A stretch of DNA of 64,000 bases, taken from assembly GCA_033297075.1 (NCBI GenBank), contig MU858052.1, forward strand, positions 372,001 to 436,000, in the 5' to 3' direction. This document shows positions 1 to 12,100 of this stretch, piece by piece. Numbering within the stretch: the stretch's first letter is position 1; the number at the start of each line of letters is the position of its first letter. Under the pieces are notes generated by a model. That model did no database searches. It worked only from the letters and a program-made list of their open reading frames with translations, and was not told the origin of the DNA. The position numbers were made by a program, and so were the translations under genes. The stretch is from Rhypophila decipiens. Taxonomy: Eukaryota; Ascomycota; Sordariomycetes; Sordariales; Naviculisporaceae.

Positions 1-1
1 G

Positions 2-181
2 ACTATCCAGAGGACGGCTACCTTTGGTGGGAAGCCCGCTTATGCTGGCGCTGCGTTGGACGGGGTCATGAATACTCCGAGCATAACCACGACGAACGAG
101 ATCATCGTACCGGCAGTTCAACCCGGCTTGGCCGTACCCGTGAATGGCCATCGACCGCAAAGCGTCGGGGTTGCATTCTGA
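2..181 (+). CDS. C-terminal end of an unidentified protein (5' truncated by window)
   Basis: The window opens inside a reading frame that stays open from base 2 to a TGA at 179-181 and ends in the residues RPQSVGVAF. The composition (Ala, Thr, Pro, Val, Gly) is ordinary for a disordered fungal C-terminus, and an AT-rich 3' flank follows. Frame 1 is also open to about 259, but its Trp/His/Arg-rich translation looks less like protein; frame 3 closes near 70. No domain is visible in the 59 residues, so no function is offered. Confidence 0.45.
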   Translation, partial: TIQRTATFGGKPAYAGAALDGVMNTPSITTTNEIIVPAVQPGLAVPVNGHRPQSVGVAF

Positions 182-1891
182 GTTGGCAAATAGATGAAGC
201 AATCATCGTTTTCCTTTTTCCTTTCGAACCTATCACCTTTTGCATAATCATGTTGTAGTTATAGCTCATTCATCATATCCTGTTTTGCATTTTCTGGTCT
301 GGGACCATTCATGATAGTGATACCAATCCTTTTTTTTTTCTTTCTTTTTTTCACATTCAGGCTGGGCTGCTACTACCTCCATACTGTAATCATTTTGCAT
401 ACCCCTATATTTTCTGTACTACTAGTTGAAAAATTGCTGGCACGATCATCAAGACGGGAGGGACACTGGGGGTCATTATTGCTTCTGGAAATTGATAAAG
501 GCACTGGACATGATGGCATGATGGGCTTGCCGTGGTATCTATCTTCTAAATACATGATTGTGTAATTAGCTTACTAGGTCTACTTGCTCGGTGATGTGTG
601 ATGGAAAAGGGGTCCATGTCTGTGTGGAAGCTAGACGCCGGTATGGAATTAGATGACTTTTCTGGAAATAATCCATGTACGAATACCGGGCCTCGGCTTG
701 GCACGGCGGCTATCTGATCTCGTTGTACGGATACTGTCCATATTTCATTCCCTTTCGGCAGTAACTATCCGTACTGCTACTACGTATATCTATTCCCATT
801 TCATTGTTCAACTTTTACTTGTCCCATCCGTCTGGTACACGAGGCAGGAACATTTCATCACGGTCCCATTTACCCTGGCGGACGACTCCTTGGGGACCAG
901 CTCGAGTCACTCACTCGAGTTCCTCGCCGTTTCTTCTTTCTCTTCCCGCCCCAGCAAATATCTTAATTCCAAACCCACAATGGATTGAGCATGAGCTTGA
1001 ACTCTGAATAACATCTCCTAGGGCGCCTGTAATGTCACATACCGTTACGCTGTACGACCTTGAGGCTTGAACGGGCCCCTATCTGAGCCCCTATCTGAGC
1101 TGTCTCTTCGAGTCTTCCATTCTCCCATACCTGACAAACCTCAACCAGACCTGCCACGGCAAATTAAGGGTCGGTGATGACTTCTTTATATCTAAAATGA
1201 CTTTTGGTCACTGCTTTCTTCTAAATTTTATTTTCCATGATTCAAAAGACTTTGAAGAGGTCACCCAGCAGAGTATGACAGACAAGTGTGGCAAGCTGTG
1301 CCCCGTTTCTAGTGTACACATGAATCAGTGTTCAACCTTGGCCGGGGTCTTTCCCGCCCCCCGTCCGGGGAAGGGTTACGCCAAGATATTGAAAAGCGGG
1401 TCACTCCCGCCTCTCCCGCTGCCACCCGAGAGGCCAATCGTCGTCGTTAGGCTCCTTGGCGGGCGCTTGACAGACGATGTTTCAACGAGGCATCGGGTCG
1501 GCTTGGCTTGCACGTGGCGTCCGTGTTTGGTTAGGAATGTTTCCAGTGGTGTGTGACAACGACATGGTAATTATCCGTAGCCATGTTGTTGATGTCCTCA
1601 ACACCTGCCTTCCTCGGTATACGAGTTTCTGACACGGAAGAAATGGCCGAGAATATTGGATGATACCCTCTTTTGTTTCCGAGCTCCCCGACCTTGTCAT
1701 CTCTGGATGAAACATGTTCAGATGATGTCGCCTTTCTACGATCCTTTACACCTCTCCCGACATGATTCAGCATCCACTCGCTGCACGAGTCCATCTGATA
1801 CGACGTTCCTTCTCTGACATGAAGGACATTTAACCGATGTTCCTGTGCATACCTGAAAATGAGGTCGCTCTTCTCTATATCACTGGGCACC
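182..1891. other. Intergenic region, no gene seen
   Basis: This stretch has AT-rich and pyrimidine-rich runs close to the upstream gene end (for example the T-run near 329-350). The only open frames are short, overlap each other on both strands and lack recognisable motifs. The minus-strand frame at 1531-1920 overlaps the start of the phosphatase gene and looks like a shadow. The last few hundred bases presumably hold the phosphatase promoter, but no specific site was identified. Confidence 0.5.
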
Positions 1892-3567
1892 ATGGCCGGA
1901 TGGCAGCTGGACTGGCTCACTCGCCGCAGTGTCGGCCAATATAGGCTTCTCGGAACCAGTGAGCGTCAGGTTCCCAACTTCCAGACACGACAACAAACCC
2001 GGGAGCAGAGGAAGCGAGCAATTATCTCGGCTTTAATCCTTGCCATGATTTTGGCTCTGTTGAGCTTTGTGGCTGTCACAGTGTAAGTTCACCATGAATC
2101 TTGTCTACAATTCCCCTTACATCTTCATGTTATGCCAACACCTTCATCAGCGCACCTACACTGGGGCGCTACAACCCTCCCACCGGTGGCGGCGCTGGCG
2201 GATGTGACAGTCCAGAGAATGGTTTCTGGTGCGAGCCCGGCATCGCCCACTCCTGGGGACAATACTCGCCTTACTTCACACTCGGATATCAGGATTTAGA
2301 TGTCCCCAAGGTCCCAAAGGGTTGCGAAATAACCTTTGCCCAAGTCCTCTCCCGGCACGGAGCGCGGGATCCCACCGCGGGAAAATCGCTGGTCTACAAG
2401 ACTCTCATCGACAACATCCACCGCTCCGTGACCTCGTACGGCCCCGGCTTCGAGTTCCTCGAGACATATACGTACGATCTCGGCTCGGACCAACTCACCC
2501 CGTTCGGCGAACGGCAAATGATAAACTCGGGCATCAAACTCTACACGCAGTACCAAGACCTTGCCCGGGACGCCAAAAACAACCCCCCCTTCATCCGCTC
2601 CTCGGGCCAACAACGCGTGGTAGAATCCGCCGAGAAGTTCATGCAAGGCTACCACTCGACGCTCGAATCCGACAAGAAGAACCGCGCCACTCCTTCCTTC
2701 CCTTATCCAATCCTCGCAATCCCCGAGTCAGCAGACTCAAACAACACCCTCTCCCACGGCCTCTGCAAAGCCTTTGAATCACCAGACAGTCCTTACTCGA
2801 GTACCGGCTCGCAAGCACAAGCAACCTACGCATCAACTTTTACGCCCCACATCATGAGCCGTCTAAACCAGAATCTCCCGGGGTACAACTTTTCAAGCAG
2901 CCAGGATGTAATCTCCCTAATGGACCTCTGCCCATTCAACACCGTCGCAGCGCAGCAGCCATACAACGCCGCCGAAGCAAAAGTCCTATTATCCCCCTTT
3001 TGCTACCTCTTCACCGTCGACGAGTGGAAAAAGTACGATTACTACCAGACCCTGGGCAAGTGGTACGCCTACGGGCCAGGTAACCCATTAGGTCCCACTC
3101 AGGGGGTGGGCTACGTAAACGAGCTTATTGCACGAATGACGGCGAGACCAGTGGTCGACCGTACAAGCACCAATTCAACCTTGGACTCTGACCCGACAAC
3201 CTTCCCGCTTGATAGAGCCTTGTACGCGGATTTTAGCCATGACAATGACATGGTTTCAATTCTTGGTGCACTGGGGTTGTATAACCTGACTGGGCTGACA
3301 CTGTCTAATACTACCAGGATGGAGGAAAAGGATACGGGGGGGTTTAGTGCCCGCTGGACGGTACCCTTTGCGGGGAGGGTTTATTTTGAGAAGATGAGAT
3401 GTGATGATTCGGCGGGGGAGAAGGAGTTGGTCAGGATACTGGTCAATGACAGGGTTGTGAGGCTGAGGGGGTGTGGTGCTGATGAGCTGGGACGGTGTAC
3501 CGTTGACGAGTGGGTTGAGAGTTTGGGCTTTGCGAGGGGGGGTGGGGAGTGGGATCGTTGTTTTTGA
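1892..3567 (+). CDS. Membrane-anchored histidine acid phosphatase (phytase-like)
   Basis: Two exons, 1892-2082 and 2151-3567, joined over a 68-nt intron with a GTAAGT donor; the product is 535 residues. The catalytic signature RHGARDP (His133 as phosphohistidine nucleophile) and the distal SHDND (His427-Asp428, proton donor) mark the branch-2 histidine phosphatase family, which hydrolyses phosphomonoesters such as phytate. Typical phytases have a cleaved signal peptide. Here residues 1-42 are polar and basic, followed by a hydrophobic segment at about 43-63, which predicts a type II signal anchor with the catalytic domain outside the cytosol. Several N-x-S/T sites support passage through the ER. 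The start at 1892 has an excellent CACCATGGCC context; an in-frame ATG at 1859 is possible but weaker. Substrate cannot be told from sequence. Confidence 0.9.
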
Positions 3568-5598
3568 AGAATTTACTTGAGAAGAATATCACTTTGACTG
3601 ACTTTCTTTGGGGGTTTGTTGCATTTTCTTACAAGGGTTTGCTTTTGTTTGATGAAAAGGAAAGCATGGCAAGTTTGGTTGCAAAAACGCATATGATACC
3701 CATTTTGTTTTGTTTGCTTTGTCTGGAGCTGGCCAATGAAGCTATCGCGAGGTTCTTGCTGGGTGCCTGGATGAGAATGGGCAAGACTTTTGTTTTGGGT
3801 GCTTGGTTGGTTACCTGCCTGGGGTGTCTCGTTGCGCACAGCGACTGGAGTGGCCTGTTCGACTCCCAGCGAAATCATCTGTTTTTCCATCTCTCGCATC
3901 CCATTTCAGCAGATGTTCGGCTGGTCAAAGAATCGTCGATCGAAAGCGAAGTAAAGTCGATTAGAACTCTCAAGCACATCAATAACAGCACACACACTAC
4001 AGCGAGTCCAAACAACAAATCACAAAAAGAAAAGAAAAATAGATTGTTTGTTACCCAACCCACACTCGAAGGCGTCCCCTCTCGTGTGCTAGAGCTGTAA
4101 TCGGATTGACCCTTTTAGTCCGCCACACCCAGTTTTAGTGGCCGAGCCGATATACCGCTGAGCCACGGACCCCAGGTGGCCAGTCTGGGCGGGACATTCA
4201 GTTTCATCGAACTCGGTTGGGAGAAGGGACTGAGAAGTAGACTATATACTGCGGTTTCTGGGACTTGGGACGAACCAAGTGGGCTGGTTGCCTGGTCTTG
4301 CTGGCTGAAGGGTCGGAGGGAGGGGTTGGCAGGCTTTGGTCTGATCTTCTGGCGCGCGGGAGGGTAGAGATTGGGAATGGGGTTGGGCTTGTCTTTGCCG
4401 TGATGACTGGTGTCGGGGTGTCTGGTATTGGATGGGATGGGCGAGGGTGGTGTTGAAGTTCTTGGTCATGGCTCATGGGCTGTGAGTGATGCTCGATCTG
4501 CTAGTCTGTGAGCAGCAACTGGATCTCAAACCCATCCCACGGTGAACGTGAGGGCCCGGTACATCACAGCTTTGGAGTGCTCGGTTTGAGGATTGCCAGA
4601 CAATGGTACTGACGTCTGACTGTGGATCGAGTCTGAGGCTCGTCGGCGGACTCTGTTCGCAGAAGGATTCACAATATTTGAATCACTGATTGAGGGTGCC
4701 CGGCCCAGGTTGAAGAACATAGCTTTAATGGACTGCACAAACCGTCAGTCTATCCTCAATGAGAAGCGCTCTAGCTCTGTATGACTTTACTGACCTGCAG
4801 CAGCGATATAGAAGGCTGAATCGGTTCTTGCCTCTCGAGGCCACTGATGTATCATGTCATCTGATCTTTCAAGTGAAGCCATCACCAAGTCTGGGACAGT
4901 GAGCCGGATGTCGTTCACAGGGCCACCAAGACAAAGTCTTGGCAGAAACCGAGAAACAAAACTGCCCTTACCAGAGCAAGTCTAGATTGCGCTTAGTATC
5001 ATCATGCATTAGTGCTACGTATCAGCCATTCGCGTCATCTAAAAACAGAGTCGCCGCAGCTCACTAGGGTCAAGAGCCCGAGAAGGAGCATCCTTCAGCG
5101 ACAGAGAAAAATTTGTCACTAAAGATTTACTTGAGAATAAATGCGAAAAGAAGGGGCCGTCAACAAACATACTACACGCCGAAAACGATTCGAGTGATGT
5201 TCAAAGAAGGACATCATTGCCAAGCGTCTTCCACATCGCTGGAAACCTTTCAGACGAAAAGAGTGGGTCATCGCCAAGGCCCGTTGAAGTGCGGGCCTTG
5301 TTGGCTCGCCTAGCGTCACTCCCCACTTTTCCGCGCCGCACTCGTATCGTTACACAACCTTTGCAACACGCAATCGACTGAACAGTCTGAGACTTTTAGA
5401 CAGTTGCCAAAAGTTCCCGACGAACCTAGAATAAATCGAGACACCTGAAGAGCATCGAGCACAGACCGAACTCAATGTCTGCGCACACAAGTCCATCTCT
5501 CTCGAACCCGGTCAATTGTCTCTAGCGATCATCCAGTCCCATCCCGCCATCAATTACCCAGATCTCCGGCAGTACCGAACCGATAACGACCCGCCAAG
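3568..5598. other. Intergenic region, no gene seen
   Basis: About 2 kb between two plus-strand genes. Short frames on both strands show no domain. A frame at 3549-4100 overlaps the phosphatase stop in another phase and is probably 3' UTR read-through. A segment at about 4117-4180 has some tRNA-like words on the minus strand but does not fold into a full cloverleaf. The last 250 bases before 5599 are C/A-rich, as is usual for fungal 5' leaders. Confidence 0.5.
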
Positions 5599-6508
5599 AT
5601 GAATACCGGAGGCATCATCGCCCTCGTCATCTTTCTCCTGCTCATAGGAGGCGCCGTCGGATGGATCGTCTTTACCAGAGTACGAGCGCAGCGATTGGGA
5701 GTAAGGTTTTCTCTTTCATCATGGAATTATTTTCCCCAGATCTCGGCATTCTCCAATTCTCTACTGGTACATGTTTTGGCCGCCGTGATCTGATCCGGCC
5801 GGGGGTGCGCGGACTCGTGGATATGCTTGCCATCGTCCTGCAACATGGTTACACAGCAAAACTGACCCCATATCGTTGCAGCTCCCACCTCCATCGTTCA
5901 AATCGTACATCCCATTCCTCGGTTCCTCCTCGGAGCCATCCTACGGACTACCGCAACCACGCGCAGGCGGAGTAGTCGGCTGGTTCAGCGACCGAATCCG
6001 ATCATTAAAGAACAACCGCACCGCAGCCGGCGCATACGAGGGCCAAGCACCAGGCGGCGCAGCCGGGCGCCGTGGGTTCGGGCCGCTGGATCCCGATGAG
6101 GCATGGGATACCCGTGTAGGCCACGAAGCCGACGGCTACGGTCCGGCCGGATACTACGAGGAACAGGAGCTGGGTCTAGCGTCGCATAATGACACCAGCT
6201 ATGGCGGTAGTGGGGGCGGTGGAAGCTATCCGATGAATCTGGCGGCGACACCTGGGCAGGCACCCGCTGGTTTTGGAGGACATGAGGAGAGGGGAAGGCC
6301 GAGAAGCAGGGGACCTGGTGCTGGTGGTGGACTTGCGCCCAATCCGTTTGATGACGATGCAGAGCCGAGTAATATCAGCATGAGGGGCGTTAGTCCGCGG
6401 CCGATTGATACCGCTGTGTCTGGGAAGTCTTCGGGCGGTGGTGCTGCGGGCGCAAAGGACGACGATAGCCCTTCGGAGAGGAAATCGGTGTTTAGGGAAG
6501 ATGTCTAA
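5599..6508 (+). CDS. Small single-pass membrane protein, unknown function
   Basis: Two exons, 5599-5700 and 5882-6508 (181-nt intron, GTAAGG donor, TTGCAG acceptor, branch-like ACTGAC), giving 242 residues. Residues 4-26 form one very hydrophobic helix right at the N-terminus, followed by basic residues (TRVRAQR), so the bulk of the protein should face the cytosol under the positive-inside rule. After the short motif KSYIPFLGSS the chain is Gly-, Ser-, Pro- and Asp-rich and looks disordered, ending in an acidic/basic stretch (DDDSPSERKSVFREDV). I recognise the layout as a conserved hypothetical of filamentous fungi but cannot assign a role. A signal peptide is the alternative reading of the hydrophobic segment. 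Confidence 0.75.
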
Positions 6509-7537
6509 TGCTGAGACCTGAAAGAGGAGCATGACAGGGTGTCAGGAAGGAGGCAAAAGTGTTGCCTCTATGTGTTCAGATCAGGGCGATGATGCACCTC
6601 CAGCGCCCGGTCTTTATGTCGGTGGACTGCCTGTTGGCTTGGCGCTCTGGGACGGGTGGGTAGCCAGCGTTTTCCGGACTTGACTTTCTCTGTTTTCCAT
6701 ATTCCTACTGTTTTTTTTTTCCTTTACCAACGAGTCTACGGATATCTGGGAAATGGGTATTCATGATATGGGTTTGGGTATTTAGCGGAGTTGGGACCTT
6801 GGATGGCGGGCTATTTTGTGTATCTCTATGTGAACTTTTGGTTTTGACGGGTACAAAAAGGATCCATTAACTCGGACTTGATAATGACCGGCGTGTTACT
6901 ATGATTCTATGACATTAAACGGCCGAAGAGGATAGCCAATGCGTGAAAAGGCGTTTCTGACACCTGTGCTGCCTGCATTGGGCAGAAGTAGTACACCAAC
7001 GGCATTTTTATATGGTCTCTTCCCACACTCGCGAGCCTCACCTTTCGTCCTGCATAGGTATTTCCGAGATTACTAATTTCGGAGAGCTTCACAAGTCACA
7101 TTACCATTAGGGAGAGATATGGATTCAAGCAGCAGTAACCCGTAAAGTTTCCATCCCATCGTGGCCGTTTCAAGGACATGGACCCGGTGGACCGGGCATG
7201 ACAGGTCACTGCCCGGTCCGGGACCGATGATCAATTCCGGGAGACCCTTGCCGCCGGCAGGGCTCAGTGTGGCAGTCTAGCAAAGGAAGGGCTGAAAGTA
7301 AGGCGACGTAAAGTAAACTCACGGCTCCTAAATAGGGAGTGATTACCAAAACAGAGGGACGCTGAGACCCCTAACAGTGCCTTGGCAGAGCCCCTGAATT
7401 CCAGCCAGTACGTCAGTACGGATACGTCATAATCAACACCACCTTTTAATCGTTGATTTCACCAATCTACTGCTCTTTTGACTACATCTCTCAAACACTA
7501 CTTTTTAACTGATTTGTACGAATTGATCAAATAAACC
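6509..7537. other. Intergenic region with one perfect hairpin
   Basis: No gene is seen. It contains a G/T-rich 3' flank of the membrane-protein gene and a perfect inverted repeat at 7189-7219, listed separately. The last 90 bases before 7538 are AT-rich with TTTAATC and CAAATAAACC just before the start codon. Confidence 0.5.
7189..7219. repeat. Perfect 10-bp inverted repeat (hairpin)
   Basis: GGACCGGGCA at 7189-7198 and its exact complement TGCCCGGTCC at 7210-7219 enclose an 11-nt loop. It lies in intergenic DNA, not directly after a stop codon. Its core resembles that of another perfect hairpin at 22087-22121. Confidence 0.7.
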
Positions 7538-8005
7538 ATGCCCGGCATTTTCGACACGCCCAAAAAGGCCCAAATCAAAGGAGCCCTCGAATGGGCTGAA
7601 TACCTCAAGAAAACGCACGGCATCAAGTACAGCCAGCAAGAGATCGCTGACGTCTTTGGCTGCCACCCAAATACCATATCAAAGATCAAAAATATCGAAA
7701 AAGACGAAAATCTCCGTACAAAACCAACGCTTTTTAGTGAAACCAGAGGGAGGAAGAGAAAGGTTACAGACGAGCAAAAAGACTGCCAAGATATTGTCAC
7801 AGGCAAGGCGGCTAGAAAAGACACAGAGTACGGAGTAAAAGGGAAAGTGAAGCAGCTTGATCAAAGGCGGGCTAGAAAAGCAGATTTCAAAGTCATAGGG
7901 CAAGTTGACCGCTTGCCTTATCAAACATACTTTGTAAGGAGCCATGTCCAGATGAAGTTGCCCGGCCGGTGCTGCATCGGAAGCTGCCCCACTGCACTAT
8001 TATAA
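7538..8005 (+). CDS. Short helix-turn-helix protein, probable transposase-derived relic
   Basis: A 155-codon frame from an ATG with good context (ACCATGCCC). The N-terminus MPGIFDTPKKAQIKGALEW is the kind that opens fungal Tc1/mariner-like transposases. It is followed by a helix-turn-helix at about residues 33-52 (QEIADVFGCHPNTISKI) and a basic GRKRKV patch near 72. After about residue 80 similarity to anything recognisable fades. No DDE catalytic domain follows, and I saw no obvious terminal inverted repeats. The likeliest reading is the DNA-binding half of a decayed or domesticated transposon gene. A small stand-alone regulator is the alternative, since the frame is intact to its stop. Whether it is expressed cannot be judged. 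Confidence 0.5.
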   Translation: MPGIFDTPKKAQIKGALEWAEYLKKTHGIKYSQQEIADVFGCHPNTISKIKNIEKDENLRTKPTLFSETRGRKRKVTDEQKDCQDIVTGKAARKDTEYGVKGKVKQLDQRRARKADFKVIGQVDRLPYQTYFVRSHVQMKLPGRCCIGSCPTALL

Positions 8006-8161
8006 AGCTACCCCTCCACAACTGAGCGGCCAAAGACGTCACTGCCATTAATTATCACCACTTTAACAAACTACGTACCCAATCTTCAACTCCTCCTCCT
8101 GCAATATTCTACACACACAGCCCGGAATCACTCTACAAGGGGTCAATTAAATACCGACACG

Positions 8162-9180
8162 ATGGCGCACCACATCAACCTCCAAGATATCCACGACACA
8201 CTCGTGTCGGTGGCCTTTGAAGCAGGCAAGATGATCATGGCCGCCAATCCGAACGACATATCCCAAGAAACAAAGATGAACTGTTTGTCTAACCCCCCTC
8301 CCCTCCAAACATTTATAGAACCCAACTAACCCCTGCCATGTTGAAAAAAAAAGCCGCCGACATAGTAACAGAAACAGACCAAGCCGTCGAAGCAATGATA
8401 TCCTCCCACCTAACCCAGAAATACCCCTCGTACTCGTTCGTCGGCGAAGAAACATATATCCCCGGCAAGACGGCAATCACAAACGAGCCGACATTCATAG
8501 TCGACCCCATAGACGGAACAACAAACTTTATCCACGGCTTCCCCAACGCGTGCGTCTCTCTGGGTTTCGCCGTCGATCGTATCCCCGCCGTGGGGGTAGT
8601 CTACAACCCCTTTCAGGATCTCCTCTACACGGGTATCTTGGGCGCAGGGTCTTACATGCAGCGGAATGCTTCACTGCCCGAGGGAAGCGAGTTCAAGCCC
8701 AAGAGGGTAAAGCTCGGTCCGGGCAAAAAACTAGGTGATTTGTCGAGCGCCTTGGTGGCGGTGGAATGGGGCTCGGAAAGAAAGGGGCAGAACTTTGCCA
8801 TCAAGACGCGCGTGTTCCAGAAGCTCACGGCTGCGAAAGAGGCGGATCTGGAACATCACGAGGTTGGCTTGGTGGGCGGGGGATCCATGGTTCACTCGTT
8901 GAGATCGTTGGGCTCGGCGGCGCTCAATCTGTGTGCGTGTGCGGCTGGGCAGGTGGATTTGTACTGGGAGGGTGGATGTTATCCGTGGGATGTCTGCGCG
9001 GGGTGGTGTATCCTTGTTGAGGCGGGTGGTAGGATGGTTAGTGGGAATAAGGGCGGTTGGGAGACTCAGCTGGATTCGAGGGTTTATTTGGCTGTTAGGG
9101 GGGCTAAGGGTGGTCAGGAGGAGATTGTGAAGGAGTTTTGGGATGCCATTGGAGATGAGGAGATGGTTTACAAGTATTAG
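8162..9180 (+). CDS. Inositol-1-monophosphatase family protein
   Basis: Exons 8162-8282 and 8354-9180 give 315 residues, the usual size of the family. Mg2+-dependent hydrolysis of inositol monophosphates to free inositol is the known activity; fungal relatives also include the quinate-cluster QutG proteins. Metal ligands are in place: Glu72-Glu73 in VGEE, the DPIDGT motif (Asp91, Asp94) and the C-terminal YPWDVCAG motif with Asp253. The intron ends just after a run of nine A. Choosing that acceptor gives SADIVTETD, the expected family sequence, whereas reading straight through would insert lysines. No secretion signal is present, so the protein should be cytosolic. It starts only 156 bp after the helix-turn-helix frame. 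Confidence 0.92.
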
Positions 9181-12100
9181 ACCTGGGGCTTTTTTCGGTG
9201 GGTTGATGGGTTGTATTTTGGGGGCTCGGGATGGGCAGATGGGCTTTTCGGGGGTACCACGAGATCTGGGACAAGATTGGGCGAGGTAAAAGGGTCATCT
9301 ATGTTGGTCGGCATGGTATTTGATCATTGCTGGAGTTAATCGTTGCTTTACATAGAGCATAGGACGTGGTGAACCGATAGATGGACAGCAGATGCGCCCT
9401 CTAACATCATTCTTAAGAGTAATTTTGTTTTGGTCAAGAGTCCAAGAGTGTGTTTGGGTCTGTTCTCGTTCCGCATTAATCCCATACTAGAATAGCAGAA
9501 ATGCGCCCTGGTATCTTCTCGACGCCACAACTGCTGTGTGTATGACGCATTAGGGCATCTTGGGCTGTCGAGGTCCTGTTCACACCAAGTGGCCACATTC
9601 ACACCTCAGTGTATGTACCCCTGAGCCATCCAAGTGTGGCACAGAACGTGGGGGTCAGAAAAGGGGCGAGGTTACCCGGGCAACTGGACCCAAAGTTCAA
9701 AGAGCCTAATAGGACTCCAGGACGGAGAGGTGCCTTTAGGACAGGCTAGGTCAAGTTGTAGGCTACCGGTAGGGGACATCTGTTGACTTGTAGACTCCTG
9801 AATGTCCAAGTTCTGTGATGCTCATGTCATTGTACCTGTCAAGATTGGTGCCCGAGTCCGTCTGCCAGATAATTTACCAACTACCACAACCAGCTACGCA
9901 CATATCGGGCATTGTCACAAGCCGATGTTAGTACCCATCTTGGCTCCCAGATCACCACCACCAAAGACAGGTACGGGCAGGGTGGGAGGATGCCACCCAC
10001 ACCCTCGCCGGTGCTTTCGGACAAAAGATGGCCAGACTATGACCACGACGTCAGTATCCGACGCAAGCAAAGGCCAAGTGGGTGTATTGCTAGCAGTGGC
10101 CTGCCTAGCTAGCTTCATCCGCGTCTATACTACCGGTACACCATGTATGTACCATGTAGTCGAGACCGGGTATGCAGGAGACGCAGCACACACGCATGGA
10201 AGCTTCAAGCCCGCTCGCTTGTTTCCTTGCTCGCGGCTGACTGCCGGGCATAGGCATCCGTCATAACGCTGGCATGGCGGATGTGGCGCTTGAGGACAGT
10301 TTATCAGCCGGCCGTCGGCTGAGGCCTAGTTACAGTACCTTCCTACCGATAAGGCTATCAACCGCGTCTAGCGAGGAGTGGGTGAGGCGCGTTGGTCCCG
10401 AGCTCGGAGATAAATTGCCTGCTATCGGGCGTGGTGATGTGAAAGATGGAGGAGAGGTACGGTATCAGAAGCTGCCAGAGGGCCAGCAGTTTCCAGATCA
10501 TCTGCCTTGGTAATTGATGGTGATAGAAGAACAAGTGATACGACCTTCCACTGTAAACACTAGTCAGTATAAACCAGAGAATGCGCAACGGCTTCCCTAT
10601 TTTCAGAGACCGCGGCGACATAGCCAGCAACTGAGAAGCCGGTGAGCTGAATGCACCAGAGCAAAGCTCCCGGAAGCAGCTGTCACACAATTCTCGGGCT
10701 ATATCGCACCTGCGCTAGGTATGTACCTCGAAGAAACACTGGCAACAACGAACTTGATCGCATCAAGCCTCGTTTTCGACATGGGTCCACGAGGAGGCTC
10801 ATTCGGGTAACCGCCCAGCGGGTATTAGGCGACGACGCCTTCTTGGCCTGCAGGATGAGGGCGTAACGCAATATCAGTTATCTGCTCTTTACGAGAAATA
10901 TCGGACTAATATGTACGTAACTCGCACCACACAGTACACTACTACCTCGACACAGGGGTAGCAAAGAATATGCGAACCGGCTTTTGCGAACCGGATACTG
11001 CCTTCACATGCTACCTTGTCAGCTTGTCAGCTTGAGTAACAAAAGACTCGGTGAGGTCTGGACTGGAAACACAACAAGAGGGAAGCCACAGTCCTCCTGC
11101 ATGTAGCCTGGAGAGGCTTGATGACTGTGTGGCTTGTCTCCAGGTACCACAGCATGGTTAAAGGTCAAATCCTCCGCGATTTCGACATGGCTTCACACCA
11201 TCAGTCAATCGATATATTGGAATTCCCGAGGACGGTGGAGGATTGATTTCCCCAGAACCTGTCCCTGGGACGAACAGCTGCCATCACAGCTCATCGTGGC
11301 GTTTCACCATGGTGGTGTGTTGACTGTGGAGCAAAGAGACGACGGCAGGGTCCGGGTACATGCTCATGCATATGCAGCTCGCGGTAACTAGTTCGATAGC
11401 CGGTGCATGTATGCATGAAGGGGGTGAGAGCATTTTATGGAGCTCTCAAGCTTCGGCAGAGAATTCTCCTAAAAGCTAAGGATGCAGAATGATAAGCATC
11501 TGGCTTGCTATTGAGTCTGTCAAACGTGATCGTCTTTGGGCTGCTATCTTGCACGACGGCACAGATATCTCGACGCACCTTTGAGTACAGGTTTCCTTGC
11601 GATTGCTCTGCATAGGAGCAGGAATCAGCTTGCTTTTCTGCGGTCCAGTCTTTCAGGTTCCACAGTCGGCATAATGGACACTGTGCTACCACTCCCCCTG
11701 CGCGGCAGACGGCAACGGAATGCGCCCGGTGTCGGCGGTCTACGATACCGGCTGAGTCGATGGATCATCGTGGAAGCTGTGGTAGCGATATGATATGCTC
11801 CGTAGCCTGTATGCGACAATATGTCCGTCTTGACAGGTCGCGAAGAACCTGCTAGGGGGCGAGTTGGCGGCTCCGACTCACCGCCAGAGAAGGAAGCACT
11901 CGGTCCGTTTCCCATACCCGAATGCTACCACCTTCTCGCACAGCCGTCAAAGCTGTGAGAAACGAACTGACGTAACAAACTCCTGGGCCTTGCTTGGCCT
12001 TCAGGGCAAGTTGTAACTTGGTTGATGGCATGCGAAAGATACGAGTGTCGCACAACTCGGCAGTTTCTTACCCGCTGCAGAGTGCGAGCTCGATCTTGGC

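Noticed and set aside
1531..1920. 129-codon minus-strand frame
   Set aside because: It overlaps the well-supported phosphatase start on the other strand and has no recognisable motif.
4095..4180. tRNA-like words on the minus strand (GGCTCAGCGGTA, GGGTCAATCC)
   Set aside because: The acceptor arms do not pair and the anticodon arm cannot be drawn with a seven-base loop, so no cloverleaf forms; at most an old tRNA fragment. tRNAscan-SE or Infernal would decide.
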